Positions 35,001-43,025 of a stretch of DNA of 64,000 nt are shown here, piece after piece. Source of the stretch: Planctomycetota bacterium (GTDB taxonomy: Bacteria; Planctomycetota; UBA8742; UBA2392); NCBI GenBank assembly GCA_019636195.1, contig JAHBYA010000012.1, forward strand, positions 1 through 64,000. Direction: 5' to 3'. The translations under genes were made by a program, and so were the position numbers. A model generated the notes under the pieces. The model had not been told where the DNA came from, did not search any database, and saw only the letters and a program-made list of their open reading frames with translations. Numbering within the stretch: the stretch's first letter is position 1; every line of letters begins with the position of its first letter.

Positions 35001-37756
35001 ACCTTCACGGGAGTCACTGGCTCAGCTACCGGGAATCCTGGGATTCCAAGCAGGCCCTTGCACTGAATGTCCTGACAGGTGAGCGCCGCGGACCCGTAGA
35101 AGTACAGGGCCGAGGTTTTGTCTCACCTGATGGCAAGTCAATCGTTGCGGCAAACTACAACCAGGGCGAGTTGGAGGTTCTTGATCTCACTACCAACCCA
35201 CCCGCGCGCAAGGTGCTGGGCGACTTTCGCAGCGGGAACATCTCGTTCTTGTCCGGTACGAGGTTACTCGTCTGCGATCACGACTCGTCCCCGGCCATTG
35301 TTGACACTGCAACCATGCGGGTCACCAGACCGTTTCCGCCCGAGCTCCGAACCTGGTACGCCAAAGTCAGCCCGGATGAAAAGATTGTCATGTTTCAGGG
35401 AAGCGGTCCGCCGGAAGCCTATGACTTGCAGACCGGGGCGTTGGTGGCGCAGTCCGAAGCCACCATCGCAGCAGTGAACTACATTGTCCCCAGCCCGGAC
35501 GGGCGCTGGATCGTCCAAATGGGCCACTCTCGGGAGATTGTCGTTCGCAACGCATTCAGCGGCGAGATTGTGGCGCGCCAGCCGGGCGTGCTCAACAACT
35601 GGCAGCGCCCGGAATGGTCGCCGGATGGCAGGTTGCTGGCATTCCTGCAGTTCGCTGACGACTCGGGGATCGTGGTGCTGGATGCTGCCAATGGCTTCAA
35701 GCCGCACTCCCACAGTGTGCGATCAAGGGAGCCGTTTCATGCGACGGCATGGTCGCCCGACGGCACGAAGGCGGCAACGACCGCCAAAGGGCGACTCCTG
35801 TTGGGCAGCTCACCCGGCCAAAGCGACTTGGCGGAGATTGTGCTGCGGAATGCGAACTTCGAGTTCAATCACGTCGGATTCAGCGAGGACGGCAAACAGG
35901 TCCACGCGTGCACGGCATTCGGCCAATTGATCCGGGTCAACCTTTCTGACGGCGCCGTCAAGGACGATTACCCGGTCCCTTCGGATATCGACAATGTACG
36001 GGGGTTTGACGCCGCCAGATTTCGCGTGCTGTACGTCGCCAAAGGCGCCGAGGTCAAGCTTTGGGAGCCACTGACCGGCGCTGCGCCACGACCGCTTGGC
36101 AAGTACATGGGCAGGGATGACTCATTTGCGGGCGGCAGCGGCAACGCGTGGTGGGTGCGCGCTTGGTTCACGCCTGACCCGGAACGCATCCTTGTCATGC
36201 TGGACCGGCAAAGAGTGCAATTGCTGAACCTGGCTTCCGGAGGCCTGACAACTCTGCTTGCGTTCAAGGACGACGAGTGCCTGTGCGCAGAACTGGTCGG
36301 CAGTGGCAACCTGCTTTTCACAGGCGATTACAGCGGAAGAGTAAAGGCCTGGCGGCTGGCCCGGTCCGCCGAGGCGGTCCGACTGGCCGCTTGGGGCAAC
36401 GAAGTGTACGGGACTTTGTTGTCTCAAGACGAGAAGTACCTGTTTGTCTCGGGTGTTTCGGATTCGATCACGCAACTGGACGCGTCAACCGGTGAAGTCG
36501 TGCGCACGTTCAAGGTACCTGACGCAGTAGGGTTCGTTGGCGTCGCCCTTTCCCCGGATGACAAGCTGCTTCTGGTCGGGGGAGCCTATGGCGCATCAGG
36601 CAAACTTGATCAGGGCTGCATCGCGTGCTTCCGGGTCTCGGACGGCACACTCTTGTGGCAGGCACCCGTGCCGGAACAGCAACTCGTGTTCTCGGTGAGC
36701 GTGTCGCCGGACGGCAAGCGAGTGGTCACTGCCGGCCCGACCAGCCAGCGGCGGGACTCAAAGGGGCCAGTCATCGAGTGGGACCTGGCGTCAGGCAAGC
36801 GCTTGCGGACGGTGACTGAGCTGCCTCTGCCAATCACATGTTCGCTGTTCAGCCCCGATGGCACGCGCCTGCTGTTGTACGAAGTTGGCGGCAGGACGAT
36901 CATTGCTTCAGCAGACGACGGCACTATCGAGCGCGAGTTTCAGGTGCAGCTTTCTGAGCTCTCTTTCCCGGCATGGGATCCATCAGGCAGGTTTGCATGG
37001 ATAGTAAACCGCGATGGCGAGTTGCTGCGCTTGAGCATAGCCGATGGCGGAATCCTCTCGCTGGGGCGCGGCCACCGGGGCGAAGTGATATCCACGCGCG
37101 TGTCCGCAGACGGACGTGTAGCCGTGACTGCCGGCGATGACCGGACCCTGCGCATCTGGGATCTGACTGTCGGCACGCCCGGCCAAGTGTTGCATTGCGA
37201 TACAAGCACAATTGTGGGCCTGGCAATCGCGGCTGACGCCAGCCAGGTGTGGGCCGCCGGCCAGAATGGCAACGTGATGACCTGGCGGATCTCCGGCGGC
37301 TCACGCACGGTTCAGATGCTGAACATGTGTGACGACCCGGCCCTGGAGCAGTGGTACCGGCAACGCTGCCGCCTGAAAGTCGCTGACCTTGAAGTATCTG
37401 GAGCTCTGGAACCGACCGTGTCGTGGAAGTGGACGGTACTGCCGGACTCGCCCTGGACCAGAGTTGAGCACAAGGGTTTGCTGTCGCCCCCGCCACCTGG
37501 GCCGCCCGTACCCCAGGTTGTGCAGGACTGGTTCAACATCGAGGCAGCCGAGTCCCTGGCCGCGTTGCAACTGACCACATTGCGCTGGGAGGCGCAGTTT
37601 GAGGGCTTCCGGTACACCGAAGAAAAGGACTCGCACGGCAACGTGACCCGCAAGCCCGTGCGCGCCCGAAGGGTCGATGCCAATGGCCTGCCGATTGGCC
37701 AAGCCGAGGGCTACATCGACTACCCCGCGTGGTATGCCGCGCAGAAGAGAGACTAG
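32015..37756 (+). CDS. Giant membrane Ser/Thr protein kinase with HEPN-like N-terminus and WD40-like C-terminus
   Basis: A 1913-aa protein. Residues 1-200 are helical with an R153-N-x-x-x-G-H159 motif (YRNQELGHG), the R-x(4-6)-H pattern of HEPN domains. The kinase spans about 345-690: Gly loop GRGGMGIVYE, Lys in HVALKVLPP, HRDLKPGN (~527) and MPPEQ. DFG is replaced by DLG, common in bacterial kinases. A ~70-residue Ser/Ala-rich insert (GGDLREGHLREAISSARSS) sits between lobes. A transmembrane helix at about 700-720 is followed by a coiled coil (~725-810) and ~1000 residues of WD40-like repeats (SPDGRWIVQMG, SPDGTKAATT, SADGRVAVTAGDDRTLRIWD). The kinase is cytoplasmic, the repeats probably extracytoplasmic. 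CATACT lies 8 bp before the ATG. Divergent from the ECF sigma fusion, suggesting a signalling pair. Confidence 0.88.
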   Translation: MSDPNRLSRAITLLPLPLAQTLRRAVNAKSPQEQHNGAYYFFESALKLAASAQVGVYLSVDCPDAQVNKLLESLTRPSVGQWLQLLREVSRVLGARKDMSLLPLSGAHERLTAKAPMPASQAFLKFAAQASGGTENRTQLRVLDVLDGIVAYRNQELGHGAQRERAFYAEAAPLLVAAVLEALETAKPFGDLQLAVARDVLEGASQKAKRRYEILRGDGLHLPLEAQHPDDDKIAAGRLVLAAGNTRVQLHPLVVYEIDRMDRDRVGFLNQVGTRGRGDTAQIKRVEYLDYDSGERLEAHDAISELAALLSRVRGAKVTAESVDGMTRAEAVIDDGTAAPDTGQWIGDFELVSELGRGGMGIVYEALQGSLKRHVALKVLPPGIAGDPIAVARFKREIAALGRCDHPNVVKVLTAGQEGDRHYYAMEYVEGSDLGQIFGVLTNWRMKSGGDLREGHLREAISSARSSRGAPSSGSGRNAKAEQTPALPQKEADLPDIAEGRDYYSRIAEILADAARGVDHLHQHGIIHRDLKPGNIMLTSDGKRAVIMDLGLAQMQDRSLSLTASSVKILGTLRYMPPEQLQHNLLEVTPKADVYSLGATLYELSVLAPIFDGDSEAKLIAQVLQQEPKPPRSINSKVPRDLETIISVATAKNPAERYATAAHLADDLERFAKGEPITAKPPSTFHYLKLFYRKNKGLVRTIAAAFVILVATVTVFVQQLASALASTEQQRQVAETQRLVAVEAETRARDALKLAEEKQAEAEDAATAEASARKDADEQRTVAQQKAEEAEKALIAANRNLARAYLERAKTAQEQGDNQAALAFMAEAYKRARQYAGDQLQRDAIQHLVATDSKAPMLLWESPAAPFSNYFDMTAFDLDWTVACRSEFGTLRFSSIVSGQALAKVTNAHVQETLDIEPGGGHVAYATRSESIEVLSLADGSKVAELKGVGTLAVLSYLRDNRLLAVGYDGRVRVYSTQDWSIVHETVIKAGADICHLHGSHWLSYRESWDSKQALALNVLTGERRGPVEVQGRGFVSPDGKSIVAANYNQGELEVLDLTTNPPARKVLGDFRSGNISFLSGTRLLVCDHDSSPAIVDTATMRVTRPFPPELRTWYAKVSPDEKIVMFQGSGPPEAYDLQTGALVAQSEATIAAVNYIVPSPDGRWIVQMGHSREIVVRNAFSGEIVARQPGVLNNWQRPEWSPDGRLLAFLQFADDSGIVVLDAANGFKPHSHSVRSREPFHATAWSPDGTKAATTAKGRLLLGSSPGQSDLAEIVLRNANFEFNHVGFSEDGKQVHACTAFGQLIRVNLSDGAVKDDYPVPSDIDNVRGFDAARFRVLYVAKGAEVKLWEPLTGAAPRPLGKYMGRDDSFAGGSGNAWWVRAWFTPDPERILVMLDRQRVQLLNLASGGLTTLLAFKDDECLCAELVGSGNLLFTGDYSGRVKAWRLARSAEAVRLAAWGNEVYGTLLSQDEKYLFVSGVSDSITQLDASTGEVVRTFKVPDAVGFVGVALSPDDKLLLVGGAYGASGKLDQGCIACFRVSDGTLLWQAPVPEQQLVFSVSVSPDGKRVVTAGPTSQRRDSKGPVIEWDLASGKRLRTVTELPLPITCSLFSPDGTRLLLYEVGGRTIIASADDGTIEREFQVQLSELSFPAWDPSGRFAWIVNRDGELLRLSIADGGILSLGRGHRGEVISTRVSADGRVAVTAGDDRTLRIWDLTVGTPGQVLHCDTSTIVGLAIAADASQVWAAGQNGNVMTWRISGGSRTVQMLNMCDDPALEQWYRQRCRLKVADLEVSGALEPTVSWKWTVLPDSPWTRVEHKGLLSPPPPGPPVPQVVQDWFNIEAAESLAALQLTTLRWEAQFEGFRYTEEKDSHGNVTRKPVRARRVDANGLPIGQAEGYIDYPAWYAAQKRD

Positions 37757-37759
37757 CAA

Positions 37760-38470
37760 TCAGCGCCGGGCCGCCGCCACAAACGCCTGAAACAGCTTGA
37801 CCATGCCGGCGTCGTTCAGCATGCGCTCGGGGTGCCATTGCACGCCGATCCTGAACCTGTGGTCCGTGTGCTGCATGGCTTCCACCACTCCGTCCGGCGC
37901 GGTCGCTGTCACCTGCTGGTTTTTGCCCGGCCGCTCAATCGCCTGGTGGTGCATGCTGTTGACCGCTGTGCGGCTGCCGAAGACTTCGGCAAACACGCCG
38001 CCGGTTACGTTAACTTCGTGGGCTTGCGGCTGGTCGGGCTGTTTGTGGCCTTGCTTGCCGGCACTCGGCAGGTCCTGCACCAGGGCGCCGCCGGCGTGGA
38101 TAGTCATAAGCTGCATCCCGCCGCACACGCCGAAGACGGGCAAGTCGGTCTCGTCCATCAGCAGCTTGATGAACGCCCTGTCAAACGCCGCGCGCACCGG
38201 CGTGACCGGGTCATCGGTCGGCGCGGGCTGCTTGCCAAACCACTGGGCCGGGTAGTCGTCGGCGCCGACCAGCATGACGCCAGCCGCGACTTCAAGCAGC
38301 GGGCGCAGTTCGTTCACGTCATCAAGCATCGGCAGCACCATGGGCGTGCCGCCGCCGGCCAGTACCGCGTAGGCGTACTGCGGGTAAAGTTTCAGGTAGC
38401 TGCGGTCGCGACCGGGCACCGGAAAGTGCGTTACATGGTCGGTGCAGATGGCGATGATTGGTTTGCTCAT
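37760..38470 (-). CDS. Class I glutamine-amidotransferase-like gamma-glutamyl hydrolase (peptidase C26)
   Basis: A 236-aa cytoplasmic enzyme of the gamma-glutamyl-GABA hydrolase (PuuD)-like family, which cleaves gamma-glutamyl amides. The nucleophile elbow FGVCGGMQLM carries the catalytic Cys; VQWHPER holds the His and Glu. VGADDYPAQWFG replaces the usual G-x-D-x-x-P substrate loop. MSKPIIAICTDH begins at ATG 38470; a GTG eight codons upstream is possible, and neither has a clear ribosome-binding site. In polyamine catabolism such enzymes act on gamma-glutamyl-GABA, but no puu genes are nearby, so the substrate is open. Its stop is 3 bp from the stop of the convergent kinase gene. Confidence 0.88.
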   Translation of the reverse strand: MSKPIIAICTDHVTHFPVPGRDRSYLKLYPQYAYAVLAGGGTPMVLPMLDDVNELRPLLEVAAGVMLVGADDYPAQWFGKQPAPTDDPVTPVRAAFDRAFIKLLMDETDLPVFGVCGGMQLMTIHAGGALVQDLPSAGKQGHKQPDQPQAHEVNVTGGVFAEVFGSRTAVNSMHHQAIERPGKNQQVTATAPDGVVEAMQHTDHRFRIGVQWHPERMLNDAGMVKLFQAFVAAARR

Positions 38471-38504
38471 GGTTTGGGGCGCGTCGGCTTTCACGCAACT
38501 GCTG

Positions 38505-38535
38505 TTTCACCACAGAGTACCCAGACAACATAGAG
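38505..38535. repeat. CACAGAG-type repeat fragment
   Basis: TTTCACCACAGAGTACCCAG followed by ACAACATAGAG repeats the wording at 21-33 and inside 25564-25722. It lies in the divergent gap between the amidotransferase-like gene and folC. Only one arm is recognisable, so it is a degenerate or partial copy. Confidence 0.5.
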
Positions 38536-38658
38536 TCCTGCTTGGCGGCTGATGTACCCGGACACTTCTATCGGCAACCGTTGCACGTTTTCGTTGGGAA
38601 TTGCACCTTCTTCATTGAACATCGACGCCGGGCGACCTACCTTCCCGCCCCGAAACTC

Positions 38659-40011
38659 ATGCCTACCAACATTTCATCGTTCCCCGAACTGCTTGCGTTC
38701 CTGAACAAGCACACCGACTACGAGCGCCAGCAAGGCGGCCGCACCCGCGATATCTTTGACCTTGAGCGCATGAACGAGGTGCTCGACCGGCTGGCACGGC
38801 CTGAGCTGGCCTACGCCACCGCCCACGTCGCGGGCACCAAGGGCAAGGGCAGCACCAGCCGTTTTCTGGCTTCGTTGCTGCAAAGCCAGGGGCTCAAAGT
38901 CGGCCTGTTCACCAGCCCGCACCTTGAAAGGCTTACCCAGCGCATCGAGATCAACGGCCAGGAAGTCAGCGAGCGGGGGATGATCGAGGCGTTCCAGGTG
39001 GTCGTCAACGCCCTTGAGCGCGAACACGGCGGCGCGCCCGACATCACGTTTTTTGAACTCTTGACGCTGACGGCCATGGTCGCGTTCAAGCAGGCGCAGG
39101 TGGATGCCGCGGTCTTTGAAGTTGGCCTGGGCGGGCGGCTTGACAGCACCAACGTGATCAACCCGCTGGTCAGCGTGATCACCGAAATCGGCCTTGACCA
39201 CATGAAACAACTGGGCGACACGATTGAAGAAATCGCCCGCGAGAAAGCCGGCATCATCAAGCCCGGCGTGCCCGTGGTCTGCGGCGCCAGTGACCAGACG
39301 GCCCAACGCGTGATCAACCTGACCGCACGCGACACCGAAGCGCCGCTGCTGATGTTCGGCAAGGACTACAGCGTGCGCTGGTTTGAGCGGCAGGGCCGCG
39401 GCATACGCTTCACGGCCGACGTGCGCGACGTGCGCTATGAGGGCATCACGCTGCCGCACCCGGCGCGCTACATGGCCGAGAACGCTGCGCATGCGCTGTG
39501 CGCGCTGGAGGTAATGGCGGCTGAGCCTGATCTGTTGCCGGAGGGCTTCATTGACCGCGACCGCGCCATTGACGCCCTGACGCGCACGGAACAGCCCGGG
39601 CGCTTTGAAATCTTCGAAGGCCGGCCGCTGCTGGTGATCGACAGCGCCCACAATGAACTAAGCCTGAAGGCCGCCATGGCGACTGCCAAGGCTGTGGCGA
39701 ACGGGCCGCTGGTGTGCGTGGTCGGCATTGCCGGCGACAAGGACATTGAACCGTGCGTGCACCGGATCGCCGAGGTCGCTGACGGCGTCGTGTTCACGCG
39801 CTACTACTCGCCCCGCGAGACTGACCCGAGTGTCCTGTTGAGTCTTTACGAAAAGTTCGGCGGCAAAGGCGGCAGCACCGAGCAGCACCCCGAAGCCGCG
39901 CTCGAAACCGCGCTTGAGCAAGCCGGGGAAGCCGGGCTGGTGCTGGTTACCGGCTCAACTTATCTGGCTGGCGCACTCAGGCCCGCGGCGGTCGAGTACA
40001 GCCAGCCCTGA
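38659..40011 (+). CDS. folC: Folylpolyglutamate synthase / dihydrofolate synthase
   Basis: Adds glutamate to dihydropteroate and to folates using ATP; cytoplasmic, Mur-ligase superfamily. The 450-aa protein shows the P-loop HVAGTKGKGSTSRFLA (~55), TSPHLERLTQRIEING, FFELLTLTAMVAF, VGLGGRLDSTNVI, ITEIGLDHMKQLGDTIEEIA and REKAGIIKPGVPVV, and the C-terminal VIDSAHNELSL and VVGIAGDKDIE blocks. The start is ATG 38659; in-frame sequence further upstream covers the repeat fragment and lacks family similarity. No Shine-Dalgarno is obvious. xseB follows after 66 bp on the same strand and is likely cotranscribed. Confidence 0.95.
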   Translation: MPTNISSFPELLAFLNKHTDYERQQGGRTRDIFDLERMNEVLDRLARPELAYATAHVAGTKGKGSTSRFLASLLQSQGLKVGLFTSPHLERLTQRIEINGQEVSERGMIEAFQVVVNALEREHGGAPDITFFELLTLTAMVAFKQAQVDAAVFEVGLGGRLDSTNVINPLVSVITEIGLDHMKQLGDTIEEIAREKAGIIKPGVPVVCGASDQTAQRVINLTARDTEAPLLMFGKDYSVRWFERQGRGIRFTADVRDVRYEGITLPHPARYMAENAAHALCALEVMAAEPDLLPEGFIDRDRAIDALTRTEQPGRFEIFEGRPLLVIDSAHNELSLKAAMATAKAVANGPLVCVVGIAGDKDIEPCVHRIAEVADGVVFTRYYSPRETDPSVLLSLYEKFGGKGGSTEQHPEAALETALEQAGEAGLVLVTGSTYLAGALRPAAVEYSQP

Positions 40012-40077
40012 ACTACTCAACCTGGCACGGCAGCGGGCGTATTGCCCGGACCGACCCGGCATGTTTGGATGCACGCC

Positions 40078-40332
40078 ATGGCAAAAAAGAAAGAAGACCT
40101 GAAATTTGAAGAGCTGGTGGCGCAGGTTGAGGCCGCGCTGCAGCAGCTTGAGGCCGGTGACCTGCCCCTTGAAGAGGCGCTGAAGCGCTATGAAGACGGC
40201 GTGGCCGCCCTGCGCCGCTGCTTTGACATCCTGAAGCAGGCCGAAAAGAAGGTCATGCAACTGTCCGAGCGCGACACCGAGCCCACCGAGTTTGCAGGCA
40301 ACGACGAAGAGCCCAAGGGCAAACTTTTCTAG
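40078..40332 (+). CDS. xseB: Exodeoxyribonuclease VII small subunit
   Basis: An 84-aa helical subunit that, with XseA, degrades single-stranded DNA in both directions. The family signature is complete: LKFEELVAQVEAALQQLEAG, DLPLEEALKRYEDGVAAL and a third helix with QAEKKVMQL. The ATG at 40078 starts MAKKKED, as is typical; an ATG three codons earlier is possible. xseA is not in this window. It lies between folC and a small membrane protein gene, all on the plus strand with short gaps. Confidence 0.95.
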   Translation: MAKKKEDLKFEELVAQVEAALQQLEAGDLPLEEALKRYEDGVAALRRCFDILKQAEKKVMQLSERDTEPTEFAGNDEEPKGKLF

Positions 40333-40353
40333 GCATCGCGCGTTTCACCGGGC

Positions 40354-40554
40354 GTGTACACCCTGCGGCAGATCTTCACAGCCATCGCCGCGGCGCTGGT
40401 GCTCGCGCCGGTCACGGGCTGGCTGACTTTTCACGTGTCAAGCGCCATCGGCGTGTTCGAGCCCTACAACTACATGCTTGGATGGGTGGTGGCCGTATTC
40501 GCGTCCACGGTCGTGCTGGTCAAGCTTTACCCGCGCAACGAATTTGACGTCTAG
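40354..40554 (+). CDS. Small two-helix membrane protein
   Basis: A 66-aa protein with hydrophobic segments at about residues 5-29 (LRQIFTAIAAALVLAPVTGW) and 39-57 (YMLGWVVAVFASTVVLVKLY), ending in charged NEFDV. It starts at GTG 21 bp after the xseB stop. No family recognised. The codon pattern and placement in the folC-xseB run support a real gene, but the ribosome-binding site is weak. Confidence 0.5.
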   Translation: MYTLRQIFTAIAAALVLAPVTGWLTFHVSSAIGVFEPYNYMLGWVVAVFASTVVLVKLYPRNEFDV

Positions 40555-40583
40555 ATTTGCCAACCCCCGGCCGCGCACGGCGT

Positions 40584-40589
40584 TACAAT
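40584..40589 (+). promoter_or_regulatory. -10 hexamer TACAAT, leaderless configuration
   Basis: TACAAT is followed by exactly 6 bp and the ATG of the lipoprotein gene at 40596. No ribosome-binding site fits between, so the transcript probably starts at or near the ATG. Confidence 0.6.
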
Positions 40590-40595
40590 TCTGCG

Positions 40596-40964
40596 ATGCG
40601 AAGTGGCGCACTGATCATTCTGCTGGCTGGCCTGCTGTGCGGGTGCAGCGGATTCTCGTTCGACATGAGCGGGCTGGAAAAGTGGTCGCACGAATCCGCC
40701 GACGACACCAACGAACGCTACAGCATGACCAGCCTGGACCGCATCACCGCCGGCACGCTGGAAGACACAAGCAATCACCTTTCGATGACCACACTGAACA
40801 GCCTCAGTGACCGTCACCTCGCCGACAAGGGCGACAAGTACTCGATGGCGGGACTCGACAAGCTCAGCGAGACGTACATGGACCCGATTGCTGACCGCTG
40901 GACCATGACCGACCTTGAGCGCATCGTCTCGCGCAAGCTGGACCCGGACACCATCAACAAGTAG
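40596..40964 (+). CDS. Small lipoprotein with four ~20-residue repeats
   Basis: A 122-aa lipoprotein. The signal peptide MRSGALIILLAGLLCGCSGF ends in a lipobox-like LCGC, with lipidation expected on the second Cys. The mature protein is almost entirely four similar units: RYSMTSLDRITAGTLED, HLSMTTLNSLSDRHLAD, KYSMAGLDKLSETYMDP and RWTMTDLERIVSRKLDP, consensus [Y/L/T]-S/T-M-x-x-L-x-x-[IL]. No known family comes to mind. TACAAT 6 bp before the ATG suggests a leaderless mRNA. It converges on the phosphatase gene with no base between the two stop codons. Confidence 0.8.
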   Translation: MRSGALIILLAGLLCGCSGFSFDMSGLEKWSHESADDTNERYSMTSLDRITAGTLEDTSNHLSMTTLNSLSDRHLADKGDKYSMAGLDKLSETYMDPIADRWTMTDLERIVSRKLDPDTINK

Positions 40965-42221
40965 TCAGTCATTGCGCGTGGCGCGCGGCTTTGCCAGCCA
41001 CGTATCAAGCAGCTTGCCGTCGTCCGCAATCGTGTCGATGACCAGGCTGTCAGCCTTCACTGTCAGTCGCTGCACGTGGTGACTGCTGCCGACCTTGCCA
41101 CCCTTGAAGTACCAGCGCTCGGCGTCAGGTGTACGCTGCTTGACACCGAGGCCGCCTTCGCCGATGTATGTAACGCCGGTGGCATCGGGCTTGCCGTCAC
41201 GAATGGCGCAAGTCCGTTTGTAGGTGTGGCCGTCGCTTTCAAGCGCCACGTCCAGGTCGTACTTCTCGAACAGCGGCACCCAGTACTTGAGCGCGCTGCC
41301 GGGCTTCTTGACGGCCGGGTAGGCCGGCCGGTGGTAGTTGGCGAGTTGCCAGCGCACGGTGCTGTGGCCCTTGAGTACGCGCTCCAGAAACTCGGCCTGG
41401 TCGCCGCCCGCGCTGATCTCGGTGTTCAGGTTGACGAGCAGGAACTGGCTGCCGATCCTGGTGGCGTAGTAGTTCAGGCCCTTGCCGCCGGGGTTGTGAA
41501 AGACCTCGTCAAACAGCGCGCTTCCCGTCTCGTGGTTTCCGCGCGCGGGGATCAGCGGCAGCATCCGACCCTGCGCCGTGACCGTGAGTTCGTGGTCGCT
41601 CATCCACTCGGTCCATTGCTCAAGCTTGTCACCGTCGGCCACATAGTCGCCGCCGTGGGCCAGCGCCAGGATTTCGGGCTCGTCGGTCAGCAGTGCACGC
41701 AGGCGCCGGTTCATCTCGCGGCGCGAGTCGCGGTTGCTGCGTGAATCACCGCCGTACAGCAGCTTGAAAGGGGTGTCGCCTTCAGGCGCCGTCTTGAAGT
41801 GGAACTCGCGGCTGGCCTTCTCGTCGCTGACCATCACAAACCAGTACGTCGTGTCCGCCTTCAGCTTGAGCAACTCGACAGTTGAGCAATACAGCGCCTC
41901 TTTGGAAGTGTACTTGCTGATGACCGCCGACTGCCTATGCCGGTACTCATCGATCTTGCCGCCGCGCGGCAAGTCATCGTAATACACAGCGCTGGCGACG
42001 GGCTTTTCGGCTGTGCTCCAGCCGATGAATGCCTCGTTTGCCGGGTTTTCGTGCCAAACCAGGCGCCAGTGCGCGGGCGTCGTGCCCTCAAGGCGGGTTG
42101 CGGGCAGCGGGTCAGGATTTGCGGCTTGGTCGCCGTGGCCCTCAGGCGCGGTCAGCACCCCCAGCGCGGCGGCCATCGACAGGGCAAGCACTGCGACAAG
42201 CAATTGCAGATTGCGACTCAC
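40965..42221 (-). CDS. Exported purple-acid-phosphatase-like metallophosphoesterase
   Basis: A 418-aa exported protein. GTG at 42221 overlaps the upstream stop (GTGA) and has GGAGA before it. It gives the signal peptide VSRNLQLLVAVLALSMAAAL. Residues ~50-140 look like a fibronectin-III/purple-acid-phosphatase N domain (WRLVWHENPANEAFIGWSTA). The metallophosphatase core follows: GGDSRSN, AHGGDYVADGDKLEQW, PARGNHET and NYHRPAYP. The last conserved block, normally G-H-x-H-x-Y-x-R, reads DGHTYKRT, so one His is missing or shifted. A phosphomonoesterase or phosphodiesterase role is inferred but activity is uncertain. It is translationally coupled to the membrane protein upstream. Confidence 0.83.
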   Translation of the reverse strand: MSRNLQLLVAVLALSMAAALGVLTAPEGHGDQAANPDPLPATRLEGTTPAHWRLVWHENPANEAFIGWSTAEKPVASAVYYDDLPRGGKIDEYRHRQSAVISKYTSKEALYCSTVELLKLKADTTYWFVMVSDEKASREFHFKTAPEGDTPFKLLYGGDSRSNRDSRREMNRRLRALLTDEPEILALAHGGDYVADGDKLEQWTEWMSDHELTVTAQGRMLPLIPARGNHETGSALFDEVFHNPGGKGLNYYATRIGSQFLLVNLNTEISAGGDQAEFLERVLKGHSTVRWQLANYHRPAYPAVKKPGSALKYWVPLFEKYDLDVALESDGHTYKRTCAIRDGKPDATGVTYIGEGGLGVKQRTPDAERWYFKGGKVGSSHHVQRLTVKADSLVIDTIADDGKLLDTWLAKPRATRND

Positions 42222-43003
42222 TGGCTCTCCGGCGCTCGGCGCATCCATACCAGCAGCAGTGTAAGCGGCAGTGCCCCGTTTGCTACCCGAATCAGCGTTT
42301 CCGGCCCGCCGGGTGCGCCAAACTCAAGGGTACGCACGAGCGCCGTCAGAAGACCCCACAGCGCCATCCACCCCGGCACAAGCAGCGCAACCCGCGGACG
42401 GTGCCGCCACCGGGCAATTGCGGGCAGCGCCGCGGCGCACGCCAGATCGGCCACGCCGATCGCAAACAGCATCATCGCCGCCGTTGCCTGCGGCAACTGC
42501 CACCCGACACGCAGCGCGCCGCCGATCAGGAAGTCAATGAACAGCCCGCGCCCCAGCAGCGCCTCAACACCATGCGCCGCAAACGTGGCGCTGCTGCACA
42601 AGACAATCAGCGCCAATGCGGCCCAGCGGTTGACCGCCAGCAGCACCAGCGCAAAGCACGCGCCGAATCGCGCCGCCTGCGCGGGCATAATCAGCCACGG
42701 CTGCCACGACTCGGTCAGCGCGGCCGCGACAGCCGCCAGCGCGAGCCAGCAACCGGCCACGACCGCGGCAACCACACACGCGACGGTTTGCCGCGCGTAC
42801 ACAGCCGGCAGCAGCGCCGCGCACACAAACATCACAAATGCCGCCGCGCGTTCTGCGGCAAGCGCCGAGCCCTCATGCCAGCCGAAGTTGATCCACAGCA
42901 AGGTGAACACAGGGCCACTGGCGGTCAGGAGCGACCACGCCGTGCCGATGCAGGTCAAGGCAACCGTGAACACCAGCAAGTCACGCACTACGTCGCGGGG
43001 CAT
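42218..43003 (-). CDS. Polytopic membrane protein, unknown function
   Basis: A 261-aa integral membrane protein with about seven hydrophobic helices (LLVFTVALTCIGTAWSLLTA, AAAFVMFVCAALLPAVYA, ACVVAAVVAGCWLALAAVAA, FGACFALVLLAVNRWAALAL and others). No motif recognised; it could be an archaeosortase-like or acyltransferase-like enzyme, but I see no catalytic residues that decide this. The ATG at 43003 has no ribosome-binding site: TATACT ends 6 bp upstream, so it is probably leaderless. Its stop overlaps the phosphatase GTG by 4 bp. Confidence 0.7.
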   Translation of the reverse strand: MPRDVVRDLLVFTVALTCIGTAWSLLTASGPVFTLLWINFGWHEGSALAAERAAAFVMFVCAALLPAVYARQTVACVVAAVVAGCWLALAAVAAALTESWQPWLIMPAQAARFGACFALVLLAVNRWAALALIVLCSSATFAAHGVEALLGRGLFIDFLIGGALRVGWQLPQATAAMMLFAIGVADLACAAALPAIARWRHRPRVALLVPGWMALWGLLTALVRTLEFGAPGGPETLIRVANGALPLTLLLVWMRRAPESQ

Positions 43004-43009
43004 CGGGCC

Positions 43010-43015
43010 AGTATA
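43010..43015 (-). promoter_or_regulatory. -10 hexamer TATACT, leaderless configuration
   Basis: On the minus strand TATACT, 6 bp (GGCCCG), then the ATG of the membrane protein at 43003. The layout is identical to uvrD (TATAGT + 6 bp) and metH (TATGCT + 6 bp). Confidence 0.6.
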
Positions 43016-43025
43016 GGCGAGCCGG

